Shown: piece after piece, positions 9,278 through 17,659 of the stretch
How the letters are laid out: the number at the start of each line of letters is the position of its first letter
Numbering within the stretch: the stretch's first letter is position 1
Assembly (NCBI RefSeq): GCF_000746025.2
Contig: NZ_CP045798.1
Span: forward strand, 1,722,501-1,786,500
Length of the DNA: 64,000 bases
Direction of reading: 5' to 3'
Source of the DNA: Thermanaerosceptrum fracticalcis
GTDB lineage: Bacteria; Bacillota; Peptococcia; DRI-13
Notes under the pieces: model-generated
Seen by the model: the letters and a program-made list of their open reading frames with translations, nothing else
Databases searched by the model: none
What the model was told of the DNA's origin: nothing
Position numbers and translations under genes: made by a program

Positions 9278-10723
9278 TTACCCTACACCTAACAGTTCTT
9301 TCCGGTGAACATGCCAGGAAACCAGGCTGTTCACCCCTTTCTTCTTTAGATGTTTTAATATTGCTTTCTTGACAGCAGACCACTGCTGCCAGTTATTTAG
9401 CTTTCTAAAGCCTTCTTTTGCTTTGATAAACCTGTCTGCCAGTAATTTGGGAACTCTTTCTGAAACATGACCCAGACCCCTCCGGGCTATCACCAAGGCT
9501 GCTGCCTGGTGGTTTGATAACCCGTACTGGTGCTGGTATTTCAGAATTCCTATTACCGAGGTAAAGGCCGGTTTTACTTTGAACACCGGCACTCCTTCCC
9601 TCAAAGCCCTCCGTTCTGCATCTGCCAAAAATTTTGACCAGACAAAACCGTGACTCATACGGTTAAATTTGGCCGTTACGGACTTGTCGTGTTTAAGCTT
9701 TAAGTCCTCTGTCACCAGGGCGCTGCCTGTTTCCTTTGCCAGAGCCACTACTTTCTTTACCGTTTCTCCAATAAGGTTATCCCTCCGGTTGCTTCCGGCA
9801 TAAGTCCATTCTCCCTGTCTTAACCACTGACTGCCACGGTACTGCCCCAGGTAGTCTGTCAGAGCCACCCCTAAGCCGTCAGGGTTGGTATCTACCCCAA
9901 CAACACTGTGGGCATGATAGGGAACCGGAATATCTTCTTCGATGGTGACATGAATATAGTACCTGCCGTCCTTACGGATTATTTCTATTTGATAGGCAGC
10001 GCCTGTTTTTAGATAATCCACTACCATCTGCCGGTAGTTCCGTCCGTTAATTTTACCCGTCTTTTTTGAGGGTTTATGGGCCAGGTAGACCGGCGCTGTA
10101 ATCCGGTTATATCTGACAGTTTTCTCCGTCTGCACCTGTTCCGCTGCTATATCAAGATAGATTTGACCATCAACTTCGTATAAGCGAGTGTTCAAGTTGC
10201 CGCCCTTGGTCTTGTCTCCCCGGGACAGGTAACGGTTGCTTCTTGCTTCCTGCCATTCTTTCCGGGTGATATTGCCTTTACATCTTTCCAGAAACAGTTT
10301 TTTGCCGCCGAAAACAACTGCCGGAAAGGTCTTGGCTTCCAGATGTTTTTGCCAGTATGACAGCTTTCTTTGTTCTTTCGCCAGCCGTTTTTGCAGGTTG
10401 GCTTTTTTCCTGGACGATTTGGCTTTGGCTATTCGCTTTTGGGTAAATTCTACTTTGGCCAGAGTATTGGCGTAGTGTAATTTTACCAATTGATGTTGGC
10501 TTTTGATGGTGCTTTGGGCATCATACACCGCATCGTTAGCCTGCCGGGAGTTGAGGTTATACTTGACTTGCACGCCTTGGCGGATGTCCTGGATTCCTTT
10601 GCCTTCCAGTAATCTTTTAAAGCTCCACCTGACTGCTGCACAGTAACGGGCCATGAGGTTATCGAGGTAGGCTTGCTGGGTTTCGGTGAGTTCAAGGATT
10701 ACTCCCATCGCTGTCGTTTTCAC
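9278..10723 (-). CDS. tnpB: TnpB-like RNA-guided nuclease, divergent
   Basis: About 481 aa in a TnpB/Cas12-like layout: basic N-terminal half with coiled coil (residues about 95-135), then a split RuvC domain. RuvC-I Asp is in VVGVDTNPDGLGVAL (Asp about residue 278 from the chosen start) and RuvC-II Glu in SALVTEDLKL (about 339). At the RuvC-III place the sequence is GLSNHQAAALVIARRGLG with no obvious Asp, and there is no CxxC zinc ribbon. I chose the GTG at 10723 (AGGTGG six bases before); a longer TTG frame begins at 10744. It overlaps the HTH gene upstream by 32 bp, as tnpA/tnpB do in IS607 elements. Confidence 0.85.
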   Translation of the reverse strand: MKTTAMGVILELTETQQAYLDNLMARYCAAVRWSFKRLLEGKGIQDIRQGVQVKYNLNSRQANDAVYDAQSTIKSQHQLVKLHYANTLAKVEFTQKRIAKAKSSRKKANLQKRLAKEQRKLSYWQKHLEAKTFPAVVFGGKKLFLERCKGNITRKEWQEARSNRYLSRGDKTKGGNLNTRLYEVDGQIYLDIAAEQVQTEKTVRYNRITAPVYLAHKPSKKTGKINGRNYRQMVVDYLKTGAAYQIEIIRKDGRYYIHVTIEEDIPVPYHAHSVVGVDTNPDGLGVALTDYLGQYRGSQWLRQGEWTYAGSNRRDNLIGETVKKVVALAKETGSALVTEDLKLKHDKSVTAKFNRMSHGFVWSKFLADAERRALREGVPVFKVKPAFTSVIGILKYQHQYGLSNHQAAALVIARRGLGHVSERVPKLLADRFIKAKEGFRKLNNWQQWSAVKKAILKHLKKKGVNSLVSWHVHRKELLGVG

Positions 10724-10916
10724 CGGCAGCCACCTCGCTTTCAATGACAGTTATCTCTTCACCAATCAAAGCCATTATCTGCGATTCTTTATAACGCCTG
10801 TGACCGCCGGGTGTGCGCAATGGTTTTAATTTCCCTTCTCTTTCCCGGCGGCGCAACGTGTGAGGCCATACGTTTAGTAGCTTTGCTGCCTGATGAGATG
10901 TTAGCATCTTTTCCAT
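10692..10916 (-). CDS. MerR-type HTH protein, N-terminal part of an IS607 TnpA
   Basis: About 74 aa. MLTSHQAAKLLNVWPHTLRR followed by REGKLKPLRTPGGHRRY is the winged MerR-like helix-turn-helix that begins IS607 TnpA and many excisionase-like proteins. A full IS607 TnpA continues into a serine resolvase catalytic domain of about 140 residues; here the frame stops after an acidic tail (GEEITVIESEVAAGENDSD). AAGGGG lies eight bases before the chosen ATG. It could be a decayed recombinase, or a retained DNA-binding protein that regulates tnpB. Confidence 0.7.
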   Translation of the reverse strand: MEKMLTSHQAAKLLNVWPHTLRRREREGKLKPLRTPGGHRRYKESQIMALIGEEITVIESEVAAGENDSDGSNP

Positions 10917-10930
10917 TGACACCACCCCTT

Positions 10931-11231
10931 GCCATTATTCTAATTAGAACACTTGTTCGATGTCAATGGATTATTGTTTTTTATTTACTTTTGTTCAATT
11001 AATCTGTAACTGTTACTTACCTCCTTTTTGCTCATCACAAGGTGAGCAACTGGCGTTTGAAATAAAACCCGCCAGCTTCTTATGTAAAGCAGCTCCCGGG
11101 TCCTTCGTCCTCCGAATAAGGATATTAATCTTCCAGGGAGAGACATTATTAAATAGAATTATACATCTTTCCAGGCATTAGTCAATAAATATTATTATAT
11201 AAATATTATTATCTAAGAAAGGGGGCTAATT
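10931..11231. other. Intergenic region with a 14-bp tandem repeat before the symporter gene
   Basis: No convincing gene. It holds a small hairpin (GCTCA...TGAGC, about 11031-11048) and, just before the symporter's ribosome site, two perfect head-to-tail copies of ATAAATATTATTAT (11185-11198 and 11199-11212). The repeat could be a regulator site or simply an AT-rich promoter element. Confidence 0.6.
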
Positions 11232-12677
11232 ATGTCACTGGGTACTATTTTATGGATCATTACTATTATCATGTGTGGCATTTTCCTGTGGATTTCCTGG
11301 AGAGTTAAAGACGATGCTAACGCATCCTTCACCAACTACGCCATCGCTGGCGGAACCTTGCCGCTCTTCTTGGTATTTTTTACGGATTTTGCTACGATTA
11401 TGGGTGTGGGTAACTTTATCGGCCACGCCGGTAAAGGTTACACCACCGGTCTTCCCTGGCTTTCCTTCGTCCTGGGGGAGCAGGGTTCCAAGATCCTCTT
11501 CGGTATTATTTTTGCCGGAATTGCCGGAAGGTTTACTTACATATCCCTGGCGGAAATGGCTGACGACCTCTTTTTCCGCGATAAGTGGACCCGGGCACTG
11601 GCCGCTCTCCTGGCTACAGCTGTGATGATCGCCTGGACCGGCGGGCAGGGCAAGGCCTTCGGTAATATCTTTAACGTTATCACCGGCGCAGATCCGACCC
11701 TCATTATCATCATGTTCTCCGCTGCCTTTATTGTCTATACTGCCCTGGGCGGTATTTACTCCGTGGCCTGGACCGACCTGCTGCAAGGCGCCATGGTGCT
11801 GGTCTTCGGCGTCACTTTCTACATCACCGCTTTTGCCCCTGTGAACTGGAGCTTCGCCGAGCTGTCCGGCAAGCTGGCCGCTATGGGCAAGGCCAACCTC
11901 TGGAGTTTCAGCGGCGTTAACACCATGACCATGGTCACCAATTTCGTTACCGCTACCGTCGGCGTCATGTCGGCCCAGATCTACTGGCAGCGCTGCTTCG
12001 CCGCTAAGGACTATAAGACGGCGCGCCGGGGTATCATCACCAGCGGTACCCTCTCCCTTATCTTTGTAACATTTACCGTGCTGGTCGGGATGGTCGTCCT
12101 CACCATGAAGCAAGACCTAAAGCCTGACGATGTCATGCCTTGGTTCATGCATAACTACATGCCGGTATGGCTCTCCGCTATGGTATTTGCCCTTATCCTG
12201 GCTGCCGGGATGTCCTCCGCCGACTCCTGCCTGAACTCCGCCGTAGTCCTCATTGTCAACGACCTGATTAAACCCTTCCGTCCTGACCTCAACGACAAGC
12301 AACTGGTAAAAGCGGCCACCTGGCTGACCTACATTGTAGGTGCCTTTGCCTGTTACGTGGCTATTAAGGCTGCCACCATTATAAGCCTTTTCTCCAGGGC
12401 TTATGCCATGACTGGCTCCGGCCTGGTACCCCTCATCATCATCGGGCTCCTCTGGAAAGAGCGTAACGAGCCCCATCAAATGGGCAAGAAAAACAGTAAG
12501 ATTACTCCGTGGGGTGCCAGAATTGGTATCATCTCCGGCGCCGTACTCAGCCAAGTTACTGCTCTCGGTCCCAACCGTGTACTAATTGCCCTTGCTGCAT
12601 CAAGTGCGCTTATCATCGTTGTTTCCATGCTAACCCGGAACACTACTACCTCTACACCAGCCAGTGTCGGCAAATAG
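11232..12677 (+). CDS. Sodium:solute symporter (SSS family)
   Basis: Sodium-coupled importer with about 13 predicted membrane segments; 481 aa. Family marks are ADDLFFRDKWTRALAALLAT, the VYTALGGIYSVAWTDLLQG stretch (about residues 170-188) and LAAGMSSADSCLNSAVVLI (about 318-336). RBS GAAAGGGGG precedes ATG. Substrate unknown (organic acid, amino acid or urea-type solutes are all possible); the FCD-type regulator just downstream suggests an organic acid. Codon use shifts strongly to C/G-ending codons between about 11550 and 12400, unlike its neighbours, which produces a long shadow frame on the other strand. Confidence 0.88.
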   Translation: MSLGTILWIITIIMCGIFLWISWRVKDDANASFTNYAIAGGTLPLFLVFFTDFATIMGVGNFIGHAGKGYTTGLPWLSFVLGEQGSKILFGIIFAGIAGRFTYISLAEMADDLFFRDKWTRALAALLATAVMIAWTGGQGKAFGNIFNVITGADPTLIIIMFSAAFIVYTALGGIYSVAWTDLLQGAMVLVFGVTFYITAFAPVNWSFAELSGKLAAMGKANLWSFSGVNTMTMVTNFVTATVGVMSAQIYWQRCFAAKDYKTARRGIITSGTLSLIFVTFTVLVGMVVLTMKQDLKPDDVMPWFMHNYMPVWLSAMVFALILAAGMSSADSCLNSAVVLIVNDLIKPFRPDLNDKQLVKAATWLTYIVGAFACYVAIKAATIISLFSRAYAMTGSGLVPLIIIGLLWKERNEPHQMGKKNSKITPWGARIGIISGAVLSQVTALGPNRVLIALAASSALIIVVSMLTRNTTTSTPASVGK

Positions 12678-12760
12678 CTAAACAGCGTACTCTCGGGTGG
12701 GACGAGAACAGTTTTAGAAAATTGTCTCTTTTCAACCAGGATAAAATATGATAGTTTCTT

Positions 12761-12787
12761 TGAGGGGGAAGGTTCCTTTCCCCTCAT
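12761..12787 (+). terminator. Possible weak terminator after the symporter gene
   Basis: Hairpin TGAGGGG...CCCCTCA with a paired AAGG/CCTT centre. The following bases are T-poor (TTGGCATTC), so termination would be partial and the downstream regulator may be co-transcribed. Confidence 0.4.
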
Positions 12788-12850
12788 TGGCATTCAGTTT
12801 AATAGTCATATGGTAGCTTGCTTTTTTGATTCACTGCCCGGGAGGTAAAG

Positions 12851-13600
12851 ATGACTTTCGCCGACTTAGGTGAAAAAGAAATTATGATCCTTAAAATGAT
12901 TAAGGATGCTCAGGAGCCCATGGGGTCCTGGAATATTTTAAACCGGTTTACGGACGACGGCATAGAAACCAGCTCCGCCACCATTGGCCGCATCCTTAAC
13001 AAACTGGAGAATTTAGGCTATCTGAAAAAAGAGAAATTCCGCGGCCGGACCATTACGGAAAAAGGACTTCACGCTATCCAGGTAAGCAAACAGTTAAAGG
13101 ACATGGCCTTACAGCAAAGCAAGCTAACACAATTCATTGATCCCCAATGCTTAGGTGATTTTCTTACTGTACTGGAAGCCCGCCGGGCCATAGAACGAGA
13201 GACAGCGAAGAAAGCCGCCCTCTATGCCTCAAAACAAGATATTCAACACATGGAAGAGGTCCTTCAGCGACAAGAGGCCAAGTATCAAGAACACCAGTGG
13301 ATCACCGAAGATGACATCAGCTTCCATAAAGCCATTGCCCGCGCCTCCAGGAACAGTATTCTGGAAAGCATGTACTCCCTCCTGGCTATTTTCGGCCAGC
13401 AGTCCAGAGCCTTTGAGTTATTACGGGAGAAAATTCATGCCGAATATATGGTATCTCACCGCCGTATTTTGAATGCCATTAAAAACGGTGACCCGAATGA
13501 GGCCGAAGAGGCCATGCTGGCCCATATCGATAATCTGGTGGCCGATGTAAAAAAATACTGGGAAGTAACCTTTCGCAAAAAAAGAAGGGAAGAGGCGTAA
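12851..13600 (+). CDS. Winged-helix / FCD-domain transcriptional regulator
   Basis: 249 aa. Residues about 1-75 form a winged helix (EIMILKMIKDAQEPMGSWNI, SSATIGRILNKLENLGYLKK) closer to the RNase R / NrpR-type HTH than to the usual GntR HTH. Residues about 95-235 are an FCD ligand-binding helical domain: VLEARRAIERETAKKAA, DISFHKAIARASRNS, HRRILNAIKNGDPNEAEEAM, with the metal/ligand residues D..H..H in place. FCD proteins sense carboxylic acids. Located downstream of the symporter, it probably controls that gene in response to its substrate (inference). GGAGG precedes ATG. Confidence 0.82.
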   Translation: MTFADLGEKEIMILKMIKDAQEPMGSWNILNRFTDDGIETSSATIGRILNKLENLGYLKKEKFRGRTITEKGLHAIQVSKQLKDMALQQSKLTQFIDPQCLGDFLTVLEARRAIERETAKKAALYASKQDIQHMEEVLQRQEAKYQEHQWITEDDISFHKAIARASRNSILESMYSLLAIFGQQSRAFELLREKIHAEYMVSHRRILNAIKNGDPNEAEEAMLAHIDNLVADVKKYWEVTFRKKRREEA

Positions 13601-13618
13601 CCTTTTCCCTTCTTTTTT
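13583..13618 (+). terminator. Rho-independent terminator overlapping the FCD regulator stop
   Basis: Arms AGAAGGGAAGAGG (13583-13595) and CCTTTTCCCTTCT (13601-13613) with loop CGTAA, then TTTTT. The stop codon lies in the loop. Confidence 0.8.
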
Positions 13619-13769
13619 CGCTTTTCACCGCTGTCTAACCAGGCGGAATTAGGGATATAGTACAAATACTCGATGAAAGTGAAATTAATTAAATTTAGGT
13701 GTTTACCCGATTAAAATAATTTAATAGAATAGGTATGGTTCACCAGTACAATCCTTAAGGAGGCCCATG

Positions 13770-15734
13770 ATGAATAATAAATCCATAGCCGTAATATTGC
13801 TTTTGTTTAGTCTCCTTATTATAGTAGGAAACCAACCGGTACTCGCCGCCCAGGAACCGGATTCTTTACCTACCGGCCCTCAACCCCTTACGAAAACCGT
13901 AATTGAGCTTAAGGAACAGGAAATTTCCCTGGACTGGCAAGAAGAGACTACCCTGGTTAAAGGGTTATACCGTTTCACCAACCCTACCAATAAAAAGATC
14001 AAAGTAACACTGGGTATGCCAGGTAAAAACATCGTTATTGATGGGGAAAATACGCCTAAACTGGTTATCTCTTCCGGGGAAAACAATATAAAAACTAAAT
14101 ACGATAAGAAATACGGCATGTACACCTGGGATCTTACCTTTAACCCCGAGGAGAGCCTTGATCTCCATGTAGAATATGAAGTGGCGAACACTCTCTCTGA
14201 ACAAAAATATACCTGGACGGGCTACGATTTTAGCAACGCTACGAAGTGGACGGATAAGCCGGTAACCACATCGGTAACACTCAACTTTAGGGAAGTACAT
14301 CCAGGCCAGATTAAAGCTATATCACCCCGCAGTTATAGTATCACTGGCGATTCCCTTGTCTGGAAATGGGTAGACCAGACCCCGGATACTAACGTCCACC
14401 TAACAGCCGATGTGGTCGGCGAAAAAAACACCTGGCTTTCCAGGCTCAGTGACCAGCAAAAACGTGAACTTAATAGTCTTTTGGAAAATAAATCTTATCT
14501 GGAAGCCGCCAACTTATTGGGTCAGTGTAAGCAAAAAGCCAGTAAGGAAGATAAGGAATTTTTAGCCCTTGGACAGGCTTATTACTTGGAAAGGTCCGGC
14601 AAATGGGAGGAAGCCAACAAAATCTGGGAATATCTTTATGATAATGAAGCTAAATCAGCCCGGGTCTACTGGTCACTGGCCAAAGCTCACGGAAAATCCA
14701 TCGCTAAACTGACTGAAATTTACCAGGGAGTACGGGAACTGCAAATTCATCCTTTCCTCCAGCACTGGTTGGTTGCCCAGCTTCCTCCCGGTAAAGTAAA
14801 ATTGTCCCCGCCGGAAAAAAATCCTGCTACAGCAAGTTTTGTGGAAGAAGGACGCAGCGGGTTACTCGTGAAAAGCAATTTTGCTGACAAGGATGGAGAT
14901 ATAGAAAAAATTATACTGCGGTATCACTGGGAAGACGGTAAAGTGGAGGAAAAAGAGATGCCTCTGGAGCCCTTCCGCTATGAACACAACATCAGCACCT
15001 TTTTACCCGCCCCCGGTCCATTGCAGCGTTTGTCCTACGAATTTATTGGCGTAGATTCTTCAGGCAATAAAGAGTCTACCAGTCAAAAAGAAGCCTTTTA
15101 TTTAAATAGTGATATTACCAGTGAAACTTACATCATGCATGGTGCTAAGCTGGTCCTGGGTGACTATACCCCTGAAGAGCAGGATAAAGTCTATAAATGG
15201 TTTAAAAGTTATTTGAAAATGGCTAAAGAGGCGGGCTTTGTACCAATTGAAGCCAGGAGTCCCTATTTTATCTTCCTGGGAGAACCCCATGACCTTACGC
15301 GCAACTACAAAGGTTCCCTCTTTATGATGTATACCCCTGCTCCCTTTTCCCCTGAACAGACCAAACTGGCTGTACACCGTTACTTTCTGTCGTACTGGTA
15401 CGGACCAGGCTGGCATACCCTTCCCGCCAAGGAAGCAGAAGAACTGGGAGACGCCCTTTTGCTTGGTAAAGGTTACTATGTAGAAAGTCTTAAATACCTG
15501 AATCACAAGGACCCCAAAAAATTCGCCATGTTACTTGCCAAAATAGGAGAAGGCAAGAACTGGCTTACCAGTTTAAAGGAAGTCTTTAATTTGACCCCCG
15601 GCAGTTTATTTGTCCGGGTAGTATGGCACGTCTACGGCAACATGGTCCTGGCCTTCTTCATCATTATCGCCTTTGCCTGGCTGGGTAAGACAGGTTATCT
15701 GGTCAGGTTTGTGCATATGTTAAAAGGGAAATAA
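13770..15734 (+). CDS. Membrane-anchored extracellular protein, function unknown
   Basis: About 654 aa. N-terminal signal peptide (IAVILLLFSLLIIVGNQPVLA, cut after Ala) and one C-terminal TM segment (NMVLAFFIIIAFAWLGKTGY) with a short basic cytoplasmic tail, so most of the protein is outside the cell. Residues about 25-210 look like beta-sandwich domains, about 220-320 a helical, TPR-like stretch (EAANLLGQCKQKASKEDKEF, GKWEEANKIWEYLYD), then another beta-rich part (about 355-450). The region about 455-620 has a peptidase-like feel (LAVHRYFLSYWYGPGWH) but no HExxH. I do not recognise the family. Of two adjacent ATGs I take the second, six bases from AAGGAGG. Its end overlaps the convergent M20 gene by 15 bp. 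Confidence 0.75.
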   Translation: MNNKSIAVILLLFSLLIIVGNQPVLAAQEPDSLPTGPQPLTKTVIELKEQEISLDWQEETTLVKGLYRFTNPTNKKIKVTLGMPGKNIVIDGENTPKLVISSGENNIKTKYDKKYGMYTWDLTFNPEESLDLHVEYEVANTLSEQKYTWTGYDFSNATKWTDKPVTTSVTLNFREVHPGQIKAISPRSYSITGDSLVWKWVDQTPDTNVHLTADVVGEKNTWLSRLSDQQKRELNSLLENKSYLEAANLLGQCKQKASKEDKEFLALGQAYYLERSGKWEEANKIWEYLYDNEAKSARVYWSLAKAHGKSIAKLTEIYQGVRELQIHPFLQHWLVAQLPPGKVKLSPPEKNPATASFVEEGRSGLLVKSNFADKDGDIEKIILRYHWEDGKVEEKEMPLEPFRYEHNISTFLPAPGPLQRLSYEFIGVDSSGNKESTSQKEAFYLNSDITSETYIMHGAKLVLGDYTPEEQDKVYKWFKSYLKMAKEAGFVPIEARSPYFIFLGEPHDLTRNYKGSLFMMYTPAPFSPEQTKLAVHRYFLSYWYGPGWHTLPAKEAEELGDALLLGKGYYVESLKYLNHKDPKKFAMLLAKIGEGKNWLTSLKEVFNLTPGSLFVRVVWHVYGNMVLAFFIIIAFAWLGKTGYLVRFVHMLKGK

Positions 15735-16922
15735 TACTCCTTTCTCGTTATACTCCCAGGCAATATTAACTAAGAGTTCCGTCCCTGGTTTTAAAACATC
15801 CTCATCTATATCAAAACGTGGATGGTGATGGGGATAAATAATACCTTTGGCTGCATTGCCGGCCCCCAGGAAAAAGAAGGCGCCAGGCACCTTTTCCAGG
15901 TAATAGGCGAAATCCTCCCCGGCCAACCATGGACGTCCAATTCCTACATTACTGGGACCCAAGACTTTCTCGCCTACTTCCAGTACTAGCTGTCCCTCTT
16001 TCTCATGATTATTCACCGGTGGATAACCTTCCTCATAGCTAAAACGATAGTCTGCACCATACATGCTGCAGGCTGCGGCTACTTTCCTGTTTAACTCTTC
16101 CTTAATCTTCTGCCTTACCTCCGGAACAAAACTTCGCACTGTTCCTTCCAGATAAGCTTTATCCGGAATCACATTAAATGCGCTCCCAGATTGGATAATC
16201 CCAAAGCTAATAACACCCGCATCCAGGGGATCCAGGCTCCTGCTGACGATACTCTGGCAGTTCATCACTATATTGGAAGCAACAAGGATAGGATCGATAC
16301 ATTCCTGGGGCTGGGAGCCATGGCCCCCCTTTCCCTGAAGATGAACCGTGAATCTATCAGCCGCCGCCATAATGGGTTTATCCAGTACAATCTCCAGCTT
16401 CCCCGCTTCCAGCGTTGACCGGAGATGGAGACCGAAGATGGCATCCACATCATCAAGAAAACCCTCTTCCATAAACGCCAAGGCCCCGCCAGGCGCCGTC
16501 TCCTCGGCATGCTGGAAAATAAACTTTACTTTCCCGGGAAATTTTTCTCGCAATTTAGTAAGTACATGGGCCGCACCCAGGAGCATGGCCGTATGCCCGT
16601 CATGACCACAGGCATGCATCACACCAGGTACCGTAGAGGCGTATTCACTTTCTGATTCTCCGGCAAGTTTCAAGGCATCCATGTCCGCTCGTAAAGCCAC
16701 TATCGGTCCGGGCAGGCCTCCCTCCAGTACTGCCGCAACGCCTGTCTTCCCTATTCCTTCGTATACCTCAAGGCCAAGAGCTTTCAAAGAACGTGCTACC
16801 AGGTTGGCCGTCCGTTCTTCACAAAAGGAAGGCTCCGGGTGCCGATGAAAGTCCCTCCGCCAGGCAATTATCTGTTTTTCATACTCTGCAACACAAGCTC
16901 TGATTTTCTCTTGTCTGTTCAT
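15720..16922 (-). CDS. M20 family amidohydrolase (N-acyl amino acid hydrolase type)
   Basis: Zinc/cobalt-dependent amidohydrolase of the HipO/AbgB/IAA-amino-acid hydrolase group; releases an amino acid from an N-acyl conjugate. Metal-binding motifs visible: MHACGHDGHTAM (about residues 106-117), FQHAEETAPGGA (about 140), GKGGHGSQPQ in the lid domain, and PHHHPRFDIDE near the C-terminus. 400 aa, full length. I chose the second ATG (16922), six bases after GAGGG. Monocistronic and convergent with the surface protein gene. Confidence 0.88.
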   Translation of the reverse strand: MNRQEKIRACVAEYEKQIIAWRRDFHRHPEPSFCEERTANLVARSLKALGLEVYEGIGKTGVAAVLEGGLPGPIVALRADMDALKLAGESESEYASTVPGVMHACGHDGHTAMLLGAAHVLTKLREKFPGKVKFIFQHAEETAPGGALAFMEEGFLDDVDAIFGLHLRSTLEAGKLEIVLDKPIMAAADRFTVHLQGKGGHGSQPQECIDPILVASNIVMNCQSIVSRSLDPLDAGVISFGIIQSGSAFNVIPDKAYLEGTVRSFVPEVRQKIKEELNRKVAAACSMYGADYRFSYEEGYPPVNNHEKEGQLVLEVGEKVLGPSNVGIGRPWLAGEDFAYYLEKVPGAFFFLGAGNAAKGIIYPHHHPRFDIDEDVLKPGTELLVNIAWEYNEKGVLFPF

Positions 16923-16990
16923 CTTCATCCCTCGTCTTTGGTGTTGTCTTACAGTACATATTATCTATTTTAATATTCCATATAGAAAAA

Positions 16991-17020
16991 GAAAAACCTC
17001 TGCCGAAAAAGAGGTTTTTC
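16991..17020 (-). terminator. Terminator downstream of the flavoprotein remnant
   Basis: Perfect 10-bp stem GAAAAACCTC / GAGGTTTTTC with loop TGCCGAAAAA; TTTTTC follows on the minus strand. It would have ended transcription of the now broken flavoprotein gene, and it protects the M20 promoter. Confidence 0.75.
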
Positions 17021-17029
17021 TTTGTGTTC

Positions 17030-17385
17030 CTATCTATGATATGGCTCCTGCACATCCAGTTCCATTCCCTGGCTACCTTTACGAACGACGATATACTTCT
17101 GCCATTCGGGGTCTTTTCTGCCCATAGGCGTGCTATCCTCGTAGTCGGCAAAGAAGAGATGGGGACCGCGGCATTCCTGGCGTAAGAGGGCAGCCCGCAG
17201 GACCATTTGGCGTTAATAAACAGTTCTTGGTCTCCAGTAGGAAGGGAAGCCTGGTGCATGATATCCTGAAGTTCGGCACGCACCTTGTAGGCGGGGAGTC
17301 CTTCCTTGTTTTCCAGGAGAGAAATCAACTGGGCTTGTAATCTGGTATCTAAGGCAAAGACTCCCGCTATTTTGTCCTACTTGAT
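17030..17385 (-). pseudogene. Remnant of a fumarate reductase / succinate dehydrogenase-like flavoprotein C-terminus
   Basis: Two overlapping frames read as one broken protein. Upstream part: LDTRLQAQLISLLENKEGLP ... VRAELQDIMHQ; downstream part, in another frame: RAALLRQECRGPHLFFADY, GRKDPEWQKYIVV, ending at TAG 17030. This is the helical C-terminal domain seen in FrdA/SdhA/AprA-type and NadB-like flavoproteins, where R-x-E-x-RG-x-H-F is conserved. The frame changes near 17200. The FAD domain is absent, so it is non-functional. The intact glcD upstream is unrelated. Confidence 0.7.
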
Positions 17386-17450
17386 GATAAGTTCAGATCT
17401 TGTTTTAGTTGGTAGTTGTTAGTGTTATGTCCTAATTAAGGTTGTATTGA

Positions 17451-17595
17451 TTACCGCAAGGGAGCTGTGACCGTATCTCTTTCCACCACTGAGACATCCA
17501 TCAACTTAACAAGATTGGGGGGGTTTAACATTGTTAATCAGGTCAATGACACGCTGAGCCGCCTTCCTCCCCCATAAATCTTCGTTTTATTGCAT
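17451..17595 (-). pseudogene. Possible C-terminal remnant of a regulator or binding protein
   Basis: Minus-strand reading LWGRKAAQRVIDLINNVKPP, then across a run of seven Cs in another frame NLVKLMDVSVVERDTVTAPL and TAA. The pattern resembles the C-terminus of LacI-type regulators (GRKAA...LI, VVERDTVAP). It is short and I am unsure of the family. The rest of 17386-17650 shows no gene; it must contain the glcD promoter. Confidence 0.35.
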
Positions 17596-17659
17596 TGCCA
17601 GATTAGTTTCAGGCGTTTACAATATATAAAACAGTAGTTGTACGGAAGGAGTATTGTTC

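Larger units (their letters stand above)
8975..10930 (-). mobile_element. IS607-like TnpB element lacking its recombinase
   Basis: Comprises an HTH-only tnpA remnant, tnpB and a structured 3' region. The serine recombinase domain of an IS607 TnpA is absent, so the element should be non-autonomous. It separates asd from whatever lay upstream. Boundaries are approximate; I found no clear terminal or target-site repeat, consistent with the family, which generally makes none. Confidence 0.6.

Noticed and set aside
11250-12113. 287-codon open frame on the minus strand
   Set aside because: Shadow of the GC-rich sodium symporter gene; product is Gly/His/Asp-rich with no family character and no ribosome site.
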